DNA of 64,000 nt from Strigamia acuminata. Its lineage: Eukaryota > Arthropoda > Chilopoda > Geophilomorpha > Linotaeniidae. This document shows positions 39,801 through 53,000 of the stretch, in pieces. Each line of letters starts with the position of its first letter. The stretch's first letter is position 1. The stretch lies in NCBI GenBank assembly GCA_949358305.1, contig OX442316.1, forward strand, positions 16,492,001 through 16,556,000, in the 5' to 3' direction. Both the position numbers and the translations under genes were made by a program. Below the pieces are notes generated by a model. It was not told the origin of the DNA. It saw only the letters and a list, made by a program, of their open reading frames with translations, and searched no databases.

Positions 39801-42800
39801 CATATGGTTCGCGTTAGGTACGTTCAATTCGAAATGACAAAAACTTGATTATAGAATTGGTTTTTAACTCGTTCAGTTGCAATACGCAGTTTGCGACTGG
39901 TACTTTTCCCTTACAATTATATTTAGTGTAAGGTAAAAGTGGGTTGCGGTTGAAGTTTTAAGTTATCGTAATAAATTTATACATGTCACGTGATTACCGA
40001 AACTATACTCGAGTTGCACTCAAAAAGGCACCTCACAGTGTGTACTCCCATTGGTCGAGCCAGTTTACTACTAACTCCAGACTATATACTACTACTAGGA
40101 GAAGTAGTTTTGTTTTTTATTTATTGTTGTGATTGTTATGACTAATTTAGTTCATGTTATTTTGATTTTATTTAATAAAAAATGTTATTTTCTTCATTAA
40201 AATGAAGTTTTACACATTAAAAAATGTCAAACTCATGTTTGTTGTGGTTATTGCTTACATCGTCTGGAAGTTTGAATTTTAGGCCGTTGCCTAGGCAATC
40301 GATTACAATGTCAGTACATTGTAATGCAATTCTGGTGTTTGGGTCTACTTTTCCGGATCACTACACCAGTAAACTGGCTCGACCAATGGGAGTACACATT
40401 GTGAGGTGCCTTTTTGAGTGCAACTCGAATGTAGTGATGTCTCGTTCGCATAAAAAGATAGAATTCCTGTTTTTAACTGTTGCAATACAATGCTGCAACT
40501 TTGCTATTGTGAATTTAAAAGAATTAAAAGCACAAGCAATTAGATAAACATGTGCTCCGCGCGTGAATGTAGCGAAGAATTCAAAATGGCGACGAAAGAG
40601 GTCAATGCTAATCCAGATTTTTAATCAGTGACGTAAATAGTGGAAAACTACCGAATTGGCTATGCTATTTTCAGTTATAATGCAAGCTCCGATAGAGGTA
40701 TAAGTTTCCCACTATACTTATACGCTTAACGGGAGTTTTTATAAGGGAAAAGTATCTGCCGCAAACTGTGTATTATGGCCGACAGAATTTAAGCTAAAAT
40801 CCAAAGAATCCACACCACACGTGGGTTATAGAATCGGGGTTACAATAATCCGATTATCATAAATGTGACATGTTTTGCATCAATTCCGCCAGGGAAAATC
40901 GAGAAAAATCGCTTTTTTAATTTGGAATTGAACACATCTATTTTGAATTACCCTATTTACTCTCATTGTGCATGCGCAAAAATATCGGCAAAATAAAGTT
41001 CTCGCCCTCGCTTTATTAGAAGCCCGCGGTCTAATGGAGACCTGCGCGTAGTCTTGTTGAAAGTAAATTTTTCGTCACAAATTTAAATCTCCCTCAAATT
41101 ATCCCAAAAAAAAATTCAAATTTCTTTCTATGTGCGCAGAACGTAATGCGCTGTTTGAATTTAGCATCAAGATACCAAGCGCCAAACTGTAGGTGACAGT
41201 GCTCGTTGTACGGCTCAAGAAGTAATAAATGTTTAACTCGGTGCTTGGCAAAATCGCTTTTCAGGTGTTCAGCTGCGCAGGTGCAGCAAAGAAAGTCGTT
41301 TCTTGCACCGGTTGAGACTTTGTAGTCGGTCGTATACGTTTTGGGCACGAGCGCCGTTCTAATCGCAGAAAATAGCGAATATTCTTTTCTTGTCAAGATG
41401 GATTCTATTTTGTCGTCAGTTGTGCTTTCACGTATGCTTCAAAAATACATCAAAATTATATTGCGACGTTGAAATGCATTTGGCTTTCACGAGAATGCAT
41501 TTTGTAATACATTTTTGCATGCTATTGGTTTGCAAATGGTAAAACATTTTGTAAAACGTATTAAAAAGTATATTCCCGACACTATTATTTGTCAAAATGC
41601 GCCATTTTAGATTAATCAAGTTCAAGTAACAGTCAATAGAAGGCGCTAACCGATGACATGTGACTGATCTATTTTTAAACCATACGAGTTGGACATAAAA
41701 ATCGTCCCATTCCAGCTTGAAGCTCACCTGCACAATGAGCGTTTTCGACTCTATCCACCAGGTAGTGCAAAAACTCACTGACGATTGTGTGACATCATCT
41801 AAATGTCAATAATATGTCACAACTTATCAGTGAGTTTTAGCACTACCTGGTGGATACAGCCGAAAACGCTCAGCCGGACTAAGACGACTTTTATGTCCAA
41901 GACCGTTCTGTTTCTATGGCAAGAACATCTACCGCCTGCACCAACTGTCACTAAAGGAAAAAAATGGAAACTGCATGCTGCTTTATACCTTGTATTGTTG
42001 TCAATACAATGTACTTTTTTAATGCATTACAAACTGGTGTGTTCTGTGCTTGGAGGGTTTCGGATGGAACTGGACATTGTTGGATGGAATTGGATTGGAG
42101 TCAGACACGAGGTGGTTGTTGTATGAATATTTGAATGAATGACTTTATTTGCATGAAAGTACAGGTGGCGCTGTACGCGATCTCGTAATGTCACGAGAAC
42201 ACGACGTGCATGACGTGCGTCACAAAATAACCAAGAATTAAGATGGAGTGTAAAACACTCCACAAACCTGCATTAATTCCTTGTTAATACACCACAGTAC
42301 CCAACTGGCTTTTCGCTAGTTTCCTCCGCAAGGTTGGCCCCTCAAAACGTGGTTGGCTGCTCCTCCCAGCTTATAGCACCTGGATCAATCGTTACATGTT
42401 GCTCCACACCGCAACGACATTGACGACCGGTCCAAAATCAATCGACTCGAGCAAACCCTCTCCAAAAGACGACAGTCTCTTGGCAGCTTAAAAACAGAAT
42501 TTCGCCCACCAATCGCCGACCAAATGCAACTCAACCGACGACAGCATCCATCACTGGAGACGTAGAACCGGATATATTATCGACACGTGTCTCCAACTTC
42601 CTGTTCTAGATGGACGCCACTATCAACACAAACTCGCCACACGTTCACTGGTCTCGGATTTCCGCATATGACCAACGCGGCGTAATAACTTTTTTTTAAA
42701 AAAAAATAAAAAAAAAAGACGCGATGAAAAATGTCGTCTCGATTGCACTCTGCGAACGAACAAAAATCGCATTTTCCCACAATGCACCGCTCGAAATTTC

Positions 42801-44023
42801 ATATTTACTTTAGCAGAAAGTCAAGTTAAAGAGCGATTGGTATTTAACTTAAAACTGGATCGTTAAATTACAAATTAAATGATAGCGCGCGCCATTGATT
42901 GGATGAAAACAAATCCTGACGAGTCGGTAACGAACTCGGAGGAAAAGTTCTCGCTAACATGTTTCGGTGAAATTATCACGGAAATGGAACCTAATCTGCG
43001 CTGATTACGAGCATACGACGTGGGGTGGCGCGGGGAGACATAAAGCGGGGTGTGTGGGGGGTGGCGAATCTCTGATTGAATTCTTTCGCATTTCAGGTAT
43101 GAAGAGGGCTCGGTTGGTTCGGCTTCCTTGTCAAGCGAAGGAGCTGAGCCGTGGAGAAGAGTCAATTGGATTACGTTTCCATAATTTTTTTTTATTTTTT
43201 ATTTTTTTATTTTTATTTTATAGGACAAAATCGATTGGGACAGCAGAGCCCGTAAAATCGTTCTCTTCGCAACCGATTCTGGTTTCCATTACGCAGGCGA
43301 TGGAAAAGTGAGATTTTGTCACGTCATTTTGGGGGGATGTGTTGTGTTAGGAATAAATTTGATGGATTTACAAAAAAAAAAAAAAATAAACATTTGCATA
43401 TATTAAAGTGTTGGAAACACTGTGGGTGTAGTTTTGTTGGGTTGGGTCGGTAGATGAACCTCGATGTAACGATATTTCATTAAATGGGAGAAAGTAAATG
43501 GGAGTGAATCAGCAAATTTAAAAAAAAAAAAAAATTTACTGAATTTATAAGTTCGATATAACGAAATTCGTTGTATTGAAAATTTCGCTGTAATGAAATA
43601 CTTTGCAACCAACTTAGTCACAACAAGAATTCGTTCTAACTAACTTTTTCAGAACGTAAATTCCTTTCGTTTCACCCAAAATCGGATATTTTGCTAAGAA
43701 ATGCAAAAACTATTCAAAATAGCTAAAAATTCTTGGACGCGAAAAAACGCGTGTAAAGAATTTGGCTAGTAAAATTGGACTGAGGATCAGGTCTCGGGCT
43801 AGACCGGGGGTAAAGGTCAAGCCCTCCCCCTGGTATTTTTTCTTTAAAGTACTAGTTTTTATTTATTAAATTGGACAAGTCTTTAGTTAACAACATTTAT
43901 TGCCTAAGCTGTAATATAATTCGTTCTAAGAAATGAAAATTCGGCATAAAAAAAATCATTTTCTTCCGCACAGAAAAAAACTTTATACAAAAACTAAAAA
44001 ATTTACTTTTTTACACTTAAAAC

Positions 44024-44059
<36 letters not shown>

Positions 44060-47000
44060 TAAACAAACCCCCTTAATTGATTTCAATCTTCAAATCCAAA
44101 CCCTAATTTACCTCTTAATTTCCTTCCAATCCAGTTGGGCGGAATCGTCATTCCCAACGATTGCAAATGCCATTTAGACAGCGACGGATACTACACCAAA
44201 AGCACCTCACAGGTACAAACCAAAAAAAAATAAAATAAAAATAAAAACAAACAAACAAACAATTCTTTTTGACCACCAGGACTACCCAAGTTTAAGTCAA
44301 ATCAACCGTGCGGTCAAGGAGAACAAAGTGATCATCATTTTTGCAGTACCAACCACACAACTCAGTGTTTACACGCAGCTAAGCAACGCCATTGAAGGCG
44401 CCTACACGCGGGAACTGGCTCAAGACTCCTCCAACATTGTGGAATTAGTGAGGAAACAATACAACGTGAGTTTGCAAATGAACCTTTTCACTCCACCCAA
44501 CGTCCGCGCCGCTTTATTGGATTGCCCTGCGAGGAGAGGAGGGGTCGCGATGTTTGTTTCATCAGGTGGGAGCTAATCATAAATAAATAAAACGAAAGCC
44601 ACGAATCTGGGTCTTCATTTACTCGCCCTCCCTCCCTCCCCCCTCTCTCTCCCATTGTGTCCTGCTGCGAGCAACACTAAAAGCCCCGCCGTATCAACTT
44701 CCCCGCAATACTCGACTCGGGTCAATACAGTCGTCGGGTTAAACACGACATATTGAAAAGCGGATCGCGTTTCATTAATTGCAATCGCTGCAGACCCTTT
44801 GGAAAAATAATACTTTGCGGTGTAATTATGGTTTAGGTCCAGCCTCGTTATAGAGGACTCGCTTAAAGCGAAAACTGTCTTATTAGGTAAACACAGAAAC
44901 AAACAATGCACGGAGTGATTTTTCAAGTGATTTTACAATTAAATTCAAAATGGCTGTCAAACAAGTTAGATCGAAAGTTCCGATGGTGACCAAAACCATT
45001 GGGCAGTTAAGCTAGGTGTTCACACTAGAGGCAACGCAAGAAAACTGACGCAACGCAAGCTGCTTGCGTCCAAAAATTATTGACGTTGACGCCAATTCCT
45101 GCTTCAACTCCAAGTTGAAGTAAGCGACGCAACGCAAGGAAGGTCTTGCGGCCAACCAATCGGGATCGACTCCAACTCTCGTCGATTCACGTCTGGTTGG
45201 GGAGACTTTGCCACGTGCAAACAGGCCGTCATTTTCGGATTCCGGAACGAGTTCTAGAACTAGATCCAATTACAGGTGTCATTGAAACCATCTGATTGGC
45301 CAGACGCAACATCAATCGTTTCAAACTAGAATTTTACAAATTGTTCGTAATACTTTACCTACAAGACTTCGTAACACCATTTACGACTAACTTTCGTGGC
45401 AGCCATTTTGAATTTAGTTGTAAAAACCCAGACCCGGCCGTGGGTTCTTGTTTATGGCTGTTTACGGTGTCCATTCTCTTTATAGAAACCGCACAAACGG
45501 TAAAAACACAAACTTTGAACGCACCTTAATTTACAAACATTCGCTCGCTTCGCTATAACGAGAGTTTGGATCGAAGCTCGATATCCCGCAACCGTAAACA
45601 GAGTCATAATGCAAAAGCAATTCATTTTGCATTTCACCGGAATCACTTTTACAACTTTCACATTCCATAACCAAATGAAAATTAAATCAATATCCCCATA
45701 ACTTAACCCTAAATCTAACCTCCAAACTTTATTAAACATTTTCTCCTCTTTCCCCCCCCCCCCACCCCTCAAAAAAAAAAAAAAAAAAGTTAAATGCCAA
45801 CTGGCAGAATCAGAAGCCGCACGCATGCGCGGTGGAAAACTTTGCTCATTACATGTTTATTGCGCACGTTCGAGGCACTTCCCCCGCAATCTTATTATAA
45901 TTTTAATATAAAAAAAGGTGAATTGTATGCAAGAATGGTCGAAAAGCGTCGTTTAATGGGCAAGCAACGAGTGGTTGACGCAATCAATGCGCGAATTCTG
46001 TTTGGAGCATCGAGGTTCGTAATATGGCTTGAATGATGACATGTATTATTGCAGGGGAAAATTGTATAGCGCTGAGTAATTTTGTTTCCGACTTTGTATT
46101 GCTCGGGCAAAATTAAAATTCCCCTCGCTCTTCGCTTTGCTCGCGAATAAAAATGAGCAAATAGCTTGTAGTAACAAGTGCAACTCGCTCATTTGCTATG
46201 TGCATGTTGATGTGCACTCAACACGCTGCTTTCAAACGGCACTCTACTTAAACGTGCTCGCTGACCGCTAATGGCGCCACTGTCTATGAATTGCGCATGC
46301 TCCGTTGAACAGCAACCAAATGGAAAAGTCACAACATGAAATGTTGACACGTTGGTATTTGATTAAACAAAGAATAGAGGGCGCAAAGAAGCTTTAAAGA
46401 CCATTTTGTGAGACATGAAAAAATGCCTTTCTTCTTCTTTTTTAATATGTTTGACACAAATGGGTTGAATTTCAAACTGCAGGTGCAAAAAAATGCAAGC
46501 AAAAAATTGTTTTTCTGCTCACATTCGTTGCTGCACAAGAAAAATTAAAGCTGATCTTTATTTTTTTCTTTCGTTTAAGTCGGACTCTGCAGCGGCATTA
46601 TCTCTGCGATTAAACTCTATTCGCAGGGAGATTGCACGGACCAATGAGAATTAGTGCATTTTCTGGCCGAATAGAGTTAATGCATAGTTCACACTTAAAC
46701 CACTTTTGTAGAAGTTATGACTTTTAGAAAGTCTGCAAGTTTGTTTCTGACCATTCACACTTATGGTTTGCCGTATTTCTTCGATTAAAAGTAACCTTCG
46801 AATAATAGCCGTAGCTAGATTCATTCTCCATCTTTCATGTATTCTATGAATTTTTAATCCATTTCAAAGTATTTTGTAACGCTGAAAATAGCCTTAAAAG
46901 GTGAGATAGGCATCCATCTTGTTTCAATTTCGGCCCAAGACTAGTCACATGAGAGAATAGGGGCAAGTTTTAGAGTTGTGACGTCAAGTTATATCATGAA

Positions 47001-50000
47001 CCAAGAATAACATGGACACATATCCGCATGTTGAGTGCGTTTTGCCACCAATGGCACCATGTAGTATTTGGCCGCACTGTATTCTGGGATGACAACAGGT
47101 AACAGACATGCTTAGTTTAGTTGCAGCCATCCAATCAGTGCACAGAACAACGAATCAATAGGAAATAACACACGGATACGTGTCCATGCTATCCTTGGTT
47201 CATGCTTCTACAGCTTCAAGTTGTAGAAAAGTCGCCATTTTGTTGTGAGTTGTAGAAAACTAGAACAAGTGTGAACACAAAAGTTTCTAAAAGTCGGGTA
47301 GATATGTAGAAAAGTGGTTTAAATGCAAACAAGGCCTAACTATTGTACAGTTTGTCATTTCAACCGTCCAATGGCGAATCGTATTACTTTGGGGCCCTGG
47401 GCCCCGCCAAGAAATGGGGCCCCCCAAATTTATATTAATAAACCTTATCATCTTATTGTTTTATTCAATGTTTGCTACATCTGTCCAGCTGAAATGGGGC
47501 CCAATTCAATCCCATTTCCACCACGCGATTGATTATTAATCCCCGGAGAAAAAAGATTGTTCGTGCAAACTCCACCTTTAACTGATTGAACTAAATTCCC
47601 AACTTTTTCCCAACTTTATTTCCCACGAGTAAGACTTCTAACTAATTGAGTAATTCCCCCTACATCTGCTATAAGAATCTTTAATAAGCCCCCTAAACCT
47701 AAAGGGAAATTGGCAAGTGGACTGACATGAGTGTCATTTGTTTCTACATTTTTTCCCCCTTCTTCTTTTCTGTTCTTCCTTTTTTTGCTGTCGGTTTCAT
47801 TCCATCTGCCTCGTCATATCCAATGCGATAAGGCCACCTGTCTGGACGATTTGAAAAGGACCCCTGTGTGCCAACAAAAAAATATCTCATCTCGTGTTGG
47901 TGCGAGAGGCTTGCAATGAATTTAGGCGGTCGAAATGGCCGCCCATGGGGCCCACACAATGCGAGGGGGGATCATTAAATGTGGAATTCACTTGAAAATG
48001 ACCACACAGGAAGGAAAAGAAGAAAAAAATAAGAGTTGGTTTGTAATGTCCACACTGAAATTGATGATGAACAACACTGTCGTTATTTTGTGTCAGCTGG
48101 CCAAGTGTTTATGCAAATCCCGTCTGAGGGTCTCCACCGCCAAAGGGGGTGTCATTGTAATCTCGTGAAACTCTTACGTGTAACGGGAATTCCGGTTATG
48201 TTACGATAACGTGTGGTTCGTATGATAAAGCGTGTGTGAATAAAGCGACTTACCGTACTGCCTCATTTAAACGCCTGGCTTCATTCAAACGCCGGGCCCA
48301 TTTTAACGCCTGGCAGGCGTACACAAAGTAGTTTACAGACGCCAGCCTCGTATTAACGCCGGGTTTCGAATTGGCGCCGGTTAAAGGCGAAAATGGCCAA
48401 TTACGTATCCACAACGCTGCTGCAATTGTTGGCACTTCCAATCTGAATGCCTTCGCTGTTTCCGATCACTTATTAGCTCAATGGGATGTGTAGATAATTG
48501 CAAAATATAAAAATAAAAATTTATTTCCAAAAAAAAATATTTTTCTACTACTTTGTTTTTCGATAACTTATTTTTTACTATTTTTCTGGTTAAACGCCTG
48601 GCTCGAATAAACGCCTGGTATCAAATTACCGCCTGGCTATAGGCCCAAAAAAAATTAAACGCCCAGGCGTTTAAAATGAGGTAGTACGGTATCCTGATTC
48701 CTGAATAATCGATGTGGTCTTCCTTCTACAATTAACTACAAAAACCAGAAAAAGAAAAAAAAAAAAAAGACAAATGGAGTCAATTTTGACCACAAAAAAA
48801 TTTTTTTTTTTTTACTGTTTATCCTGAAATATGATGGTCGTAGAGGGGTATTGAATGGTGGATTGATTTTTTTTTCTAATTTTTTTTTTTTTTTTTGAAA
48901 TAGGAAATCAGTTCTGAAGTGGAACTTCGCATCGACGATTTACCGGATTACATTCGGGTCACTTTTTCAGCCGATTGCCCAGGGTAAGGATGAGAATTTA
49001 CTCGAGTAATAAAATCAAAAGGATGAATAGTATGCAAATGCGTTGAATCTAATTCCAGCGGGAAAAAAGGAAGTCATCTGTGCCAGGGACTAAAAATTGG
49101 AACTACCGTAAGTTTCCCTACACGCTGTTTGAGCCTTCAATAGAGCTTGAAGTTTTGCTGTATAGTAACTTCTGAAATCCCATAAATTCATTTCAAATAC
49201 TTGTAGATTAAACAAACAACTAATTAGTTTTAGCGGCTGCAAACTGCAAATGTAATCGGCCCGGGGATGACCGGTTAAGTCCGAAAGCTTAGTTGTTTAT
49301 TCTATTAATTTGGAATAAATTTCTGTTCAACCTTTTAAAGCCACTTAGAACTGGGCCTCTGACGAAATCGAAATGTACCATAACAAACTGGAACGGCAGG
49401 GGCTTAAAATTTGTTTTTTTGGCATAAAATTGGATTTTTGGCATAAAATTGGATTTTTGGCATAAAATTGGATTTTTGGCATAAAATTGGATTTTTGGCA
49501 GAAAATTGGATTTTTTTTACTTACAATTTGAATTTTTTTGCTTAAATTTGGATTTTTTTGCTTATAATTTGATTTTTTTGCTTTAAATTGGATTTTTTTT
49601 GCTTAAAATTTGATTTTTTAGCCTAAAATTGGATTTTTTAGCCTAAAATCAGATTTTTTAGCCTAAAATCGGATTTTTTAGCCTAAAATCGGATTTTTTA
49701 GCCTTAAATCGGATTTTTCATCCTAAACTAAATTTTGTTTAATTTTATAATCAATATTTTGACCAAGGCAACAAGCCCTAGACATTTGTCTTTCTCGTCT
49801 ACGCTATAATCCGCCCCTGCGGAACGGAATTCACGTTCGTCAAATTATGTAAAACATTCCAAATAGCATTAAATATTAACTTAATATTGTTCCAACATTA
49901 AAATATTACGATTTCCCTGGATTCTTGGACCCGCACCAATAAAATACCTAAATGCACAAAGCACATATTTTTTACCATATTCTTATTGCGGTAGCAGTCA

Positions 50001-53000
50001 GACATTACAAAAAAATTGTCCGCTTCCACTTTTTGTTTCCATAGTTCAAGAACCCCTGCACCCCTGGCTATAGCTCTAGTGGCCAAACGTGGAAACACTC
50101 ATTTTTCACTTAGAAACCATCACTTTCACTCAATTTTTTTTCCCTCTGGTATTTTCAGGTCAACTTTAATGTCAGCATCAGATTAGAAGACTGCCCCAAG
50201 AATTCCAAGCAGAGCCACAAATTCAACTTGTATCCAGTGGGTTTAAGTGAAATAGTTCAAATTCAGTTGGAAACGTTGTGCGATTGTGACTGCGAATTGC
50301 CACCCAAAGCGGTAAGTGCAGTCAAGCCAAACACGACGCGTTTTTCCACACATTAAAACGCACTTCCTTCACAAAAAAAAAAAAAAAAACAAAAAAAAAA
50401 AAACGCAATTTAACACAAATTTTCCAAAAAAAATATATATCTTATAAATATATTTTTTTAAATCTCGCCATTAAAAAAATAAAAAATAAAAAATAAAAAA
50501 TTTCCGCCATTAAATCTTTTCCATTATCATCCCAAAGATTTAATTTTCTTTTTTTCTAATTTATCGCTCGCAGGGCGAACCACAAACCCATTAATCTAGC
50601 GCTTTAAACAGTAGCGTAACATTTCCATCAACACACAAAGCCTCAGACATAAAGCAGAAAATAGAAAAAAAATTGTCGACAACTTGTCATAAATAGCAAT
50701 ACACAATCCGCCTCTGCGCAGATTTATTGCTCAGGTGGTGTTTGGGTGGACGGAATTTATTTATTTATTTATTTCAAACTCATTATTTGTTGTTGTTATT
50801 TTTATTTCTCTCTCTCTCTGTTTTAACGCAGGAAATTAATAGTCCACGTTGTTCATACGCGGGATCCTACGAATGCGGTGTTTGCAATTGCCATGGTGAC
50901 CATTTTGGACGTTTGTGCAACTGCAGTAGCAACAGTACGGCTGAGGAACTTCTCACCAATAATTTAAGTTGTAATAAGTAAGTAATAAGTATAAGTAATA
51001 AGTAATAAGGTGACATTTTTGCAGTAGCCATTACGAAACCTTCTTGCAATAATGTCTCGCTATTCTATTGATCGCTATTTTTGCGCTTGACTTTGACCGA
51101 TACCGAAATTTTAGAATATCGGCAATACCAATTATCGGCAACCAAATATCGGCCGAAAAAAGGACAGGTTAAAGTCGCTTCCTTCGCTCACCTAACCGCA
51201 AAAACCAATCGGAACGTCTGGAAAACCCCTTTGTTCGCACCAGAAAGTCTGGGCTACCCCAAAGTTTAAATCTGGTTCTGGCCTGTTATTGGCTTAAAAA
51301 GTTCAGGCTAGAGCGTTCACGCCAAAAAGCAAAAAGCCACATATTTAGGCTAGCATGCAGCCAATAGACAATCAACTGACCACGTTACGCACAGAATTGT
51401 GGAAAGTGACCATGGCAGTTATCTAGTTCTTTGGCAATTATCTAGTTCACACAACCGGATTAGAATTATCGAGTTTAAAAATTCTTAAACTAAATAATTT
51501 TAGGCTAAATGCGTTCGCACCAAGAACCAGAACTAGATTTAAACTTTGGGCTAGACCAGGGGTCGGCAACCTTTTGAGACGGAAGAGCCAAAAGTTACAA
51601 TTTAGGATTAGGATTAGGATTAGGTTTAGGTATCTTGACATCGAGCCGCATGTTGCCGACCCCTGGGCTAGACCAAACTCTCTGGTGCGAACAAGGTATT
51701 ACGCTGCAAAAGTGGCCTGACTACAACCTTCGAACAATACGCAATCCCTCCAAATGAAACATTTTGTCCACAGTGAATTGCTAGTTTTCAATAACAAGCC
51801 TGTGTACAGAAGTCGGCAAATAATTTTAAGTAGGGTCCGGATACTATTGAAAATTTTTATCAAGGTTCAGAAAAAAAACACTTAAAAACCGTACTAAAAA
51901 CCTAAGAAAACGAAAAAAACACAAAAACAAAATACACCCCCCATAAAAACACACACAACCCAAAAAATACCAGGAAAAAACAAGAAAAAACACCGAAAAA
52001 CCAAAGAAACCGAGGGAAAAACATCGCTAAAACGTCACCGTGGTCCAAGTTTCAACCTATTGCCGACCGCTGCTGTATACTCCGATTGTGCACTCCATTT
52101 TACTCTTGATCTCTGCCCTTTCGGGCCAAATCCAGTGCACAATTATGTACCATGCAAATACTTTAAGTGAAAAATGGGCTAAAATATTGGCTAATATTAT
52201 TCAAAGTAGACATCTGGTAAAAAAAATGGATTTTCCCCTTTGGTTGCAGGAAGCTTGGCACGCACCAATGTTGGTTGCTTGTCATCGTGTTGTCAGAAAG
52301 CAATTTCAGCGCTCTATGATTGATTTTCGTGGAGTCTGTCCATTTATCCTCGCGATGCATCTTGTGCCTAATTGCTTTTGTCATGTTCCAATTGAATGCA
52401 ATTGCCTCGCTCTCAAAGGGGTGATGAGCGCGTGGGAGTTGCATGACGACAAGGAGAGATGAATCGAATCCCCCCCCCAAGGGAATCTTTCATCCGGGTT
52501 CTCTCGTCAGGACTTAATTAACAAACTGTTTATTAGTGTGAGCCGTCACTGGCAGAGGTCTCCTTAATGAGCCCGTAATTTCAGTGACTGCCATCACATG
52601 GTGCCTTTATCGAGTCATTCGAATAAACTTTTTTCCGGAAAATTTACATTTATTTCTTTGTTATTTTAAAGGAAAAGGATAAAAGGGAAGAAAAAGTTGA
52701 AATGTTGATGGAAAAAATTTTCTTTTGTGTTGACAATGGTTCAGAAATGCATTGAAATTATTTTGCAATGTATTTTGAAATGCATTGGGTTTTGCAAGAA
52801 CGCATTTTGTAATACATTTTTGCATGTTATTGCTTTGCAAATGATAATACATTTTATTAAAGTATTGTGAAATGCATTTCCAATACTATTATTTGTCAAA
52901 TATGAATGCATTTTCAAATGATTTTTTTTTCAATTTATTATTTAATGTACAATCGTGGACAAAAAAATTGTCGCCTTTCCCCATGCTATTTCAACACTTG

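Larger units (their letters stand above)
39167..43223 (+). other. Integrin intron 8 (4 kb), nested MITEs
   Basis: Contains a family-B MITE split by a family-A MITE (39881-40776), a dispersed repeat (41440-41600), a foldback element (41688-41901) and a minus-strand ORF patch (41094-41410). No integrin exon seen. Confidence 0.6.
44466..48903 (+). other. Integrin intron 11 (4.4 kb)
   Basis: Contains the family-C/MITE nest (46681-47336), hAT-like ggggccc debris (47380-47500) and the TACCGTA MITE at 48251-48691. No exon recognised; 45012-45300 has a 'gcaacgcaag' repeated word of unknown origin. Confidence 0.6.

Noticed and set aside
45012-45269. 85-codon minus-strand ORF with repeated 'caacgcaag' words
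   Set aside because: Looks like transposon-derived repeat sequence; no second terminus found so not called as an element either.
51601-51632. Telomere-like (ggatta)n repeat
   Set aside because: Only a few units, entirely inside the 109-bp hAT MITE.
52040-52462. 140-codon plus-strand ORF in integrin intron 15
   Set aside because: GTG start, no recognised domain, an equally open antisense frame; treated as chance.
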